Shown here piece by piece: positions 1-2,757 of a DNA stretch of 5,601 nucleotides; the first letter of the stretch is position 1; each line of letters opens with the position of its first letter. The stretch comes from DATFUL01 sp041499035 (lineage in GTDB: Bacteria; Patescibacteriota; Microgenomatia; UBA8517): the NCBI GenBank assembly GCA_041499035.1, contig JBGQJK010000038.1, positions 1 through 5,601 of the forward strand, in the 5' to 3' direction. Below the pieces are notes generated by a model, which did not search any database, was not told the DNA's origin, and saw only the letters and a program-made list of their open reading frames with translations. The position numbers and the translations under genes were made by a program.

Positions 1-25
1 CCCTTCTTATTGCTCCGTTTTTGAT

Positions 26-595
26 TTAAGAAGAACTTCCCGCTTTTACAGGAACCGCCTGGACCATAAACCTCATCGAATCAAGAAACCCCGTACAAGT
101 ATATATAGTTAAAACTTCAAAATTCTTGGGCGCTATATAGTCCGTATTATCGGGCTTAACTGTATCGGTTTTAGTTACGATGTAACTGTGAAACCGGCCA
201 TCTTTACTTATTACATCTATGTTATCCCCGACACGGATAGAGGGGAGCAGGCCGAAAAGGCGTTTAAGATTATGACCGTACATTATAATATTTCCGCCTC
301 CACCGGGAATACCGGAAATATTCAGGTGGGATGCGCCCGTACCGGAAATTTGCCACACGCCCGAAAAAATTTTCCCTTCTGATACGGGGAGGTCAATTTT
401 TAGGGAGGGTATTACAATTCTCACCGGAAGAGAATTTATATATTGGGGGGTTCTTACGATTTCCGGCGTTGTATCAAACGAAAGAACTGTCCGTTCGTAG
501 CCCAAAAAGTAGATCCCCAGAACAGTGAGAGCAGTACCCAGAGAAATTAACGAGAGAAGGGTATACTTCTTAAAATCCTTTTTTGTTGTAAACAT
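26..595 (-). CDS. Sortase family transpeptidase (C60), complete, 189 aa
   Basis: This is a membrane-anchored cysteine transpeptidase that would cut a C-terminal sorting signal on secreted proteins and join them to a cell-envelope nucleophile. Residues about 12-33 form an N-terminal membrane segment after a Lys-rich start, giving the usual N-in topology with the catalytic domain outside. The beta-barrel domain begins around residue 57 (VRIVIPSLKIDLPV). The catalytic His is H108 in MYGHN, the Cys is C167 in LTIYTC (the TLxTC signature), and the Arg is R175 in SMRFMV, so the triad is complete. The length is normal for a small sortase. The ATG at 593-595 lies inside the 3' end of the upstream substrate-like gene (26-nt overlap) and has no clear Shine-Dalgarno, which suggests translational coupling. 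The spacing resembles class D/E enzymes, but I cannot assign the class by eye. The family call is very secure. Confidence 0.95.
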   Translation of the reverse strand: MFTTKKDFKKYTLLSLISLGTALTVLGIYFLGYERTVLSFDTTPEIVRTPQYINSLPVRIVIPSLKIDLPVSEGKIFSGVWQISGTGASHLNISGIPGGGGNIIMYGHNLKRLFGLLPSIRVGDNIDVISKDGRFHSYIVTKTDTVKPDNTDYIAPKNFEVLTIYTCTGFLDSMRFMVQAVPVKAGSSS

Positions 596-1262
596 ACGCT
601 GATGTTAGCGTAAGAGCAAACCCAAATACAAGAAGACCCGCCCCAATATAGTCATTCATATACCCCGCAGAGGCTGTTGTGGAAGCTCCGAGTACCTGGC
701 CTACCGGGCGCCCCGGGTCGCCTCCCCCGCTTGTTCCGCCGCCGCTACTGCCTCCGCCGCCCGGGCCGGGAATATCAAATTGTCGGCAAATTGTTGAGTC
801 GGTATTTAGCTGGTACCAGCCGTCGGGAATAGTTCCCTGAAATCCGTCAATATTGGTACACATGTCGCCAGGAGTTGGAGTCGGATCGGGTGTGGGAGTA
901 TCGCAAATAACCGGAAACTCCGAGTTCGGATTATCCACACAAGGTGTGGGAGTTGGTGTTGGAGTATCGGTGGGGGTAGCGCAAACCCTGTCAAGACATG
1001 GGTCAATTGTTTGCTCAGGAGTAGGTGTAGGTGTCGGCTGATCACAGAATTCACCGCAAGGTGTAGGGGTTGGAGTAGGTGTATCGGTTGGAGTAGGCGT
1101 TGGACATTCTACAGCCTCGTCAAGATCATCCAGATCACCATCATGATCACAGTCGGCTGGGGTAGGCGTGGGCGATGGGCCTGTAGTTTGGGCTCTGGAA
1201 GTTCGCGCCAAAAGGAAGAAGCTTAATAGAACTAGCCCAAATATCAGAACAAATTTCTTCAT
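570..1262 (-). CDS. Secreted Thr/Pro-rich, Cys-paired surface protein with C-terminal sorting-signal-like anchor, 230 aa
   Basis: This is a probable sortase substrate and surface stalk. Residues 1-24 are a signal peptide (MKKFVLIFGLV..., cleavage near TSRA|Q). Residues about 31-131 are Pro-Thr runs broken by short cysteine-bounded segments: C38-C53, C69-C73, C89-C94 and C108-C120. A larger one, C135-C159, follows. The first segment is acidic (DHDGDLDDLDE) and resembles a calcium-binding loop. A Gly/Ser-rich spacer (165-181) precedes QVLGAS and TASAG (196-200), then a membrane segment (about 204-224) and the short basic tail YNKKGF. No canonical LPxTG is present. An in-frame ATG exists at 1344-1346, which would add 28 residues. 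I prefer the ATG at 1260-1262 because it starts directly on a typical signal peptide, and a promoter-like element lies inside the extension. The adjoining sortase supports covalent anchoring. The binding partner or exact function is unknown. Confidence 0.85.
   Translation of the reverse strand: MKKFVLIFGLVLLSFFLLARTSRAQTTGPSPTPTPADCDHDGDLDDLDEAVECPTPTPTDTPTPTPTPCGEFCDQPTPTPTPEQTIDPCLDRVCATPTDTPTPTPTPCVDNPNSEFPVICDTPTPDPTPTPGDMCTNIDGFQGTIPDGWYQLNTDSTICRQFDIPGPGGGGSSGGGTSGGGDPGRPVGQVLGASTTASAGYMNDYIGAGLLVFGFALTLTSAYVYNKKGF
573..698 (-). other. C-terminal sorting-signal-like region of the Thr/Pro-rich protein
   Basis: This codes for residues 189-230: QVLGAS, then TASAG, a membrane-spanning stretch of about 20 residues, and the tail YNKKGF. 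The order (short polar motif, hydrophobic helix, positive tail) is that of a sortase sorting signal, but the pentapeptide is not LPxTG. TASAG occupies the position where the LPxTG-like motif should be. Assignment as the cleavage site is an inference supported by the sortase gene directly downstream. Confidence 0.6.
870..1172 (-). repeat. Degenerate Thr-Pro coding repeat with Cys-bounded inserts
   Basis: On the plus strand this reads as long runs of GTNGGN-like hexamers, which encode Pro-Thr on the minus strand. The peptide TDTPTPTPTPC occurs twice exactly (residues 59-69 and 98-108, at bases 1056-1088 and 939-971). By my count the two DNA copies match at 27 of 33 positions, mostly differing at silent sites. 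This points to an old internal module duplication kept at the protein level rather than a young microsatellite. Confidence 0.8.
1104..1151 (-). other. Acidic calcium-loop-like segment between C38 and C53
   Basis: Residues 38-53 hold C-D-H-D-G-D-L-D-D-L-D-E...C. The alternating Asp pattern D39, D41, D43, D45 with G42, plus D48/E49 nearby, resembles the DxDGDxxD loops of dockerins and thrombospondin type 3 repeats, which bind calcium. It is a single copy closed by a possible disulfide. Calcium binding is inferred from the pattern only. Confidence 0.45.
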
Positions 1263-1277
1263 TTCAGAAGTTGGGTC

Positions 1278-1306
1278 ATAATGAAATATAATTTTAGAAA
1301 AATCAA
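1278..1306 (-). promoter_or_regulatory. Possible leftward promoter for the surface protein-sortase cassette
   Basis: Read on the minus strand, TTGATT (1301-1306) is followed after 17 nt by CATTAT (1278-1283). Transcription would begin near 1271, about 9 nt before the ATG at 1262. The match is moderate (4 of 6 in the -10). Its position inside the alternative 28-residue N-terminal extension favours the shorter start. No Shine-Dalgarno is visible before the ATG. Confidence 0.4.
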
Positions 1307-1363
1307 GTGGCAGTTTATCCCATAATTCATAGTTGCGAAACTTCATTTCGAAAAATTATCCAT

Positions 1364-1396
1364 TTGACAAACTACTCCTGAATGTATTAATGTTAT
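1364..1396 (+). promoter_or_regulatory. Possible rightward promoter for the S53 peptidase, giving a near-leaderless mRNA
   Basis: A perfect TTGACA lies at 1364-1369. The -10 is uncertain: TATTAA at 1385-1390 (15-nt spacer) and TGTTAT at 1391-1396 (21-nt spacer) are the better sequence matches, while TAATGT at 1388-1393 (18-nt spacer) has the better spacing. Any of these puts the transcript start at or within a few bases of the GTG at 1404. No ribosome binding site is seen, consistent with leaderless or nearly leaderless translation. Confidence 0.5.
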
Positions 1397-1403
1397 TTTC
1401 ATA

Positions 1404-2639
1404 GTGAAAAAACTTCTCGGCTTCGCTGTTTTTACACTAGGCGTTTTATCTTTTTTAATTAGTTCCAAGCAGGTACTTGCTCAAGGATTTGAACCCCAGC
1501 GCGAAAATTTTTTTAAGCGTCACGACTTTCGTGAATTACCCCATGTACCCGTTTGCGGAAAAGAAGACCAGGGGTCCGTTCGTTGCAACGCACGAGCGGT
1601 AACTGATCAAAAAGGACAGGTAATAACAAACACGACGCCCTCCGGTTATGGCCCGGCACAACTCCAGGGGGCTTATAGTTTAGGCGGGTCCGCATCCGGT
1701 AACCCGATTATCGCAATCGTAGATGCCTATGGGGACAGCAATATTCAAAGCGATCTGAATCAGTATAGCTCGACTTTTGGAATTCCGACTCTTCCGCCCT
1801 GCAAGGTTTCAATTTCGGGCTCCTTAGTGCCATGTTTCCAAAAAGTTGACCAAAACGGGGGAACACACTATCCATTTACAAACTCGGGCTGGGCCCTGGA
1901 AACCGGGCTTGATGTGGAAACTGCCCACGCGGCTTGCCCGAACTGTAGAATTTTACTAGTTGAGGCCAAGTCAAGTTCCTACGACAATTTAATGACTGCG
2001 GTTGACAGAGCCCGATTAATGGGGGCTAAGGTTGTTTCAAATTCGTACGGCTCCTCCGAATTCCCGTCCGAGACTTATTTTGATTCCCATTTCAATTATC
2101 CGGGAGTAGCATTCACTTTTAGCTCGGGGGATTCTGGATACGGCACCAGTTACCCCGCGGCCTCAAAATATGTTACAGCGGTTGGGGGAACTTCACTTTT
2201 AGTAAACCCGGATAACTCATATGGCGGCGAGACAGTCTGGAACGGAGCCGGAAGCGGCTGCAGCAGTTTCGAAGGAAAACCTGCCTGGCAAACCGATAAG
2301 TTGTGTTCAAAGAGGGTAGTTGCGGACGTTTCGGCAGATGCCGACCCTTCAACCGGAGCTGCTATTTATGACAGTGTAAGCTACGCGGGAGTACGCGGTT
2401 GGTTCCAGGTCGGGGGAACATCCTTGGCTTCACCTATAATCGCAGCAACTTATGCAATTTCGGGAAACTACGGAAGCCCCGCAAACCCTGCAAATTCGCT
2501 GCCGTACGGTTTTCCGGCCGGCCTCCATGATGTGCTCGTAGGAAGTAACGGCAGCTGCGGAAGCTATCTTTGTACTGCAGGAGCAGGATATGACGGCCCC
2601 ACAGGCATGGGAACCCCAAACTCGACCGGCGCTTTCTAA
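1404..2639 (+). CDS. Secreted S53 (sedolisin/kumamolisin-type) serine-carboxyl peptidase, 411 aa
   Basis: This is an exported endopeptidase with a subtilisin-like fold that uses a Ser-Glu-Asp triad; family members usually work at acidic pH. Residues 1-26 are a signal peptide (cleavage near VLA|Q). A short N-terminal region (27-80) with VCG...RCNARAV leads into GYGPAQLQGAYSL (81-93), the usual entry to the catalytic domain. E166 and D170 in WALETGLD are the acid pair, D243 in SSGDSG is the oxyanion Asp, and S340 in GGTSLASP is the nucleophile. HDV (D376) and GAGYDGPTGMGTP (D397) form the C-terminal calcium site. The domain is therefore complete, but the usual pro-domain of about 150-200 residues is reduced to about 50. 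Ten cysteines fall in five near pairs (51/61, 133/144, 178/181, 286/301, 385/390). GTG is the start: an in-frame stop lies at 1365-1367, no ATG occurs between them, and GTG leads straight into the signal peptide. There is no anchor, so it is probably released. Confidence 0.93.
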   Translation: MKKLLGFAVFTLGVLSFLISSKQVLAQGFEPQRENFFKRHDFRELPHVPVCGKEDQGSVRCNARAVTDQKGQVITNTTPSGYGPAQLQGAYSLGGSASGNPIIAIVDAYGDSNIQSDLNQYSSTFGIPTLPPCKVSISGSLVPCFQKVDQNGGTHYPFTNSGWALETGLDVETAHAACPNCRILLVEAKSSSYDNLMTAVDRARLMGAKVVSNSYGSSEFPSETYFDSHFNYPGVAFTFSSGDSGYGTSYPAASKYVTAVGGTSLLVNPDNSYGGETVWNGAGSGCSSFEGKPAWQTDKLCSKRVVADVSADADPSTGAAIYDSVSYAGVRGWFQVGGTSLASPIIAATYAISGNYGSPANPANSLPYGFPAGLHDVLVGSNGSCGSYLCTAGAGYDGPTGMGTPNSTGAF

Positions 2640-2673
2640 TCCCTTCATTTTTAATCTCCTAGTCATACGGTTA

Positions 2674-2702
2674 TTGCATCTTGAGCCGAAAATCTTTATA
2701 AT
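2674..2702 (+). promoter_or_regulatory. Promoter of the glycosyltransferase-flippase fusion gene
   Basis: TTGCAT (2674-2679) is followed after exactly 17 nt by a perfect TATAAT (2697-2702). Transcription would start near 2709, leaving a 5' leader of about 49 nt before the ATG at 2758. This is the best sigma-70-like promoter in the window. It implies that the fusion gene is transcribed independently of the peptidase gene upstream. Confidence 0.6.
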
Positions 2703-2710
2703 CCCATAAC

Positions 2711-2736
2711 CTCGAAGGAAAGGCCCTAACTTCGAG
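2711..2736 (+). other. Hairpin at the 5' end of the fusion-gene leader (possible weak terminator)
   Basis: CTCGAAG (2711-2717) and CTTCGAG (2730-2736) form a perfect 7-bp inverted repeat around a 12-nt loop, followed by the T-rich stretch CCTGTTTTGTTT (2737-2748). It starts about 2 nt after the predicted transcript start. It could be a 5' stabilising hairpin, an attenuator, or a weak terminator for the peptidase gene that ends 71 nt upstream. The T-run is interrupted by a G, so it is not a convincing intrinsic terminator. Confidence 0.45.
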
Positions 2737-2757
2737 CCTGTTTTGTTTACCAAAAAT

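Noticed and set aside
853..1041. Plus-strand open frame rich in Gly-Val repeats
   Set aside because: It is the antisense image of the Thr-Pro coding repeat. The minus-strand frame has a signal peptide, paired cysteines and a membrane anchor, and the plus-strand frame has none of these.
1104..1151. Dockerin domain
   Set aside because: Dockerins need two such loops in about 60-70 residues; only one is present and the rest of the segment is Thr-Pro repeat.
870..1172. CRISPR array or non-coding microsatellite
   Set aside because: The repeats are degenerate, keep codon phase, and encode Thr-Pro; there are no constant repeats with unique spacers of even length.
1263..1346. 28-residue N-terminal extension of the Thr/Pro-rich protein from the ATG at 1344-1346
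   Set aside because: The extension would bury the signal peptide, has no ribosome binding site, and contains a promoter-like element. The internal ATG at 1260-1262 begins a standard signal peptide.
2711..2748. Strong intrinsic terminator for the S53 gene
   Set aside because: The 7-bp stem has a 12-nt loop and the T-run is broken by CC and G, and a good promoter lies upstream of it. It is better described as a leader hairpin with possible weak termination.
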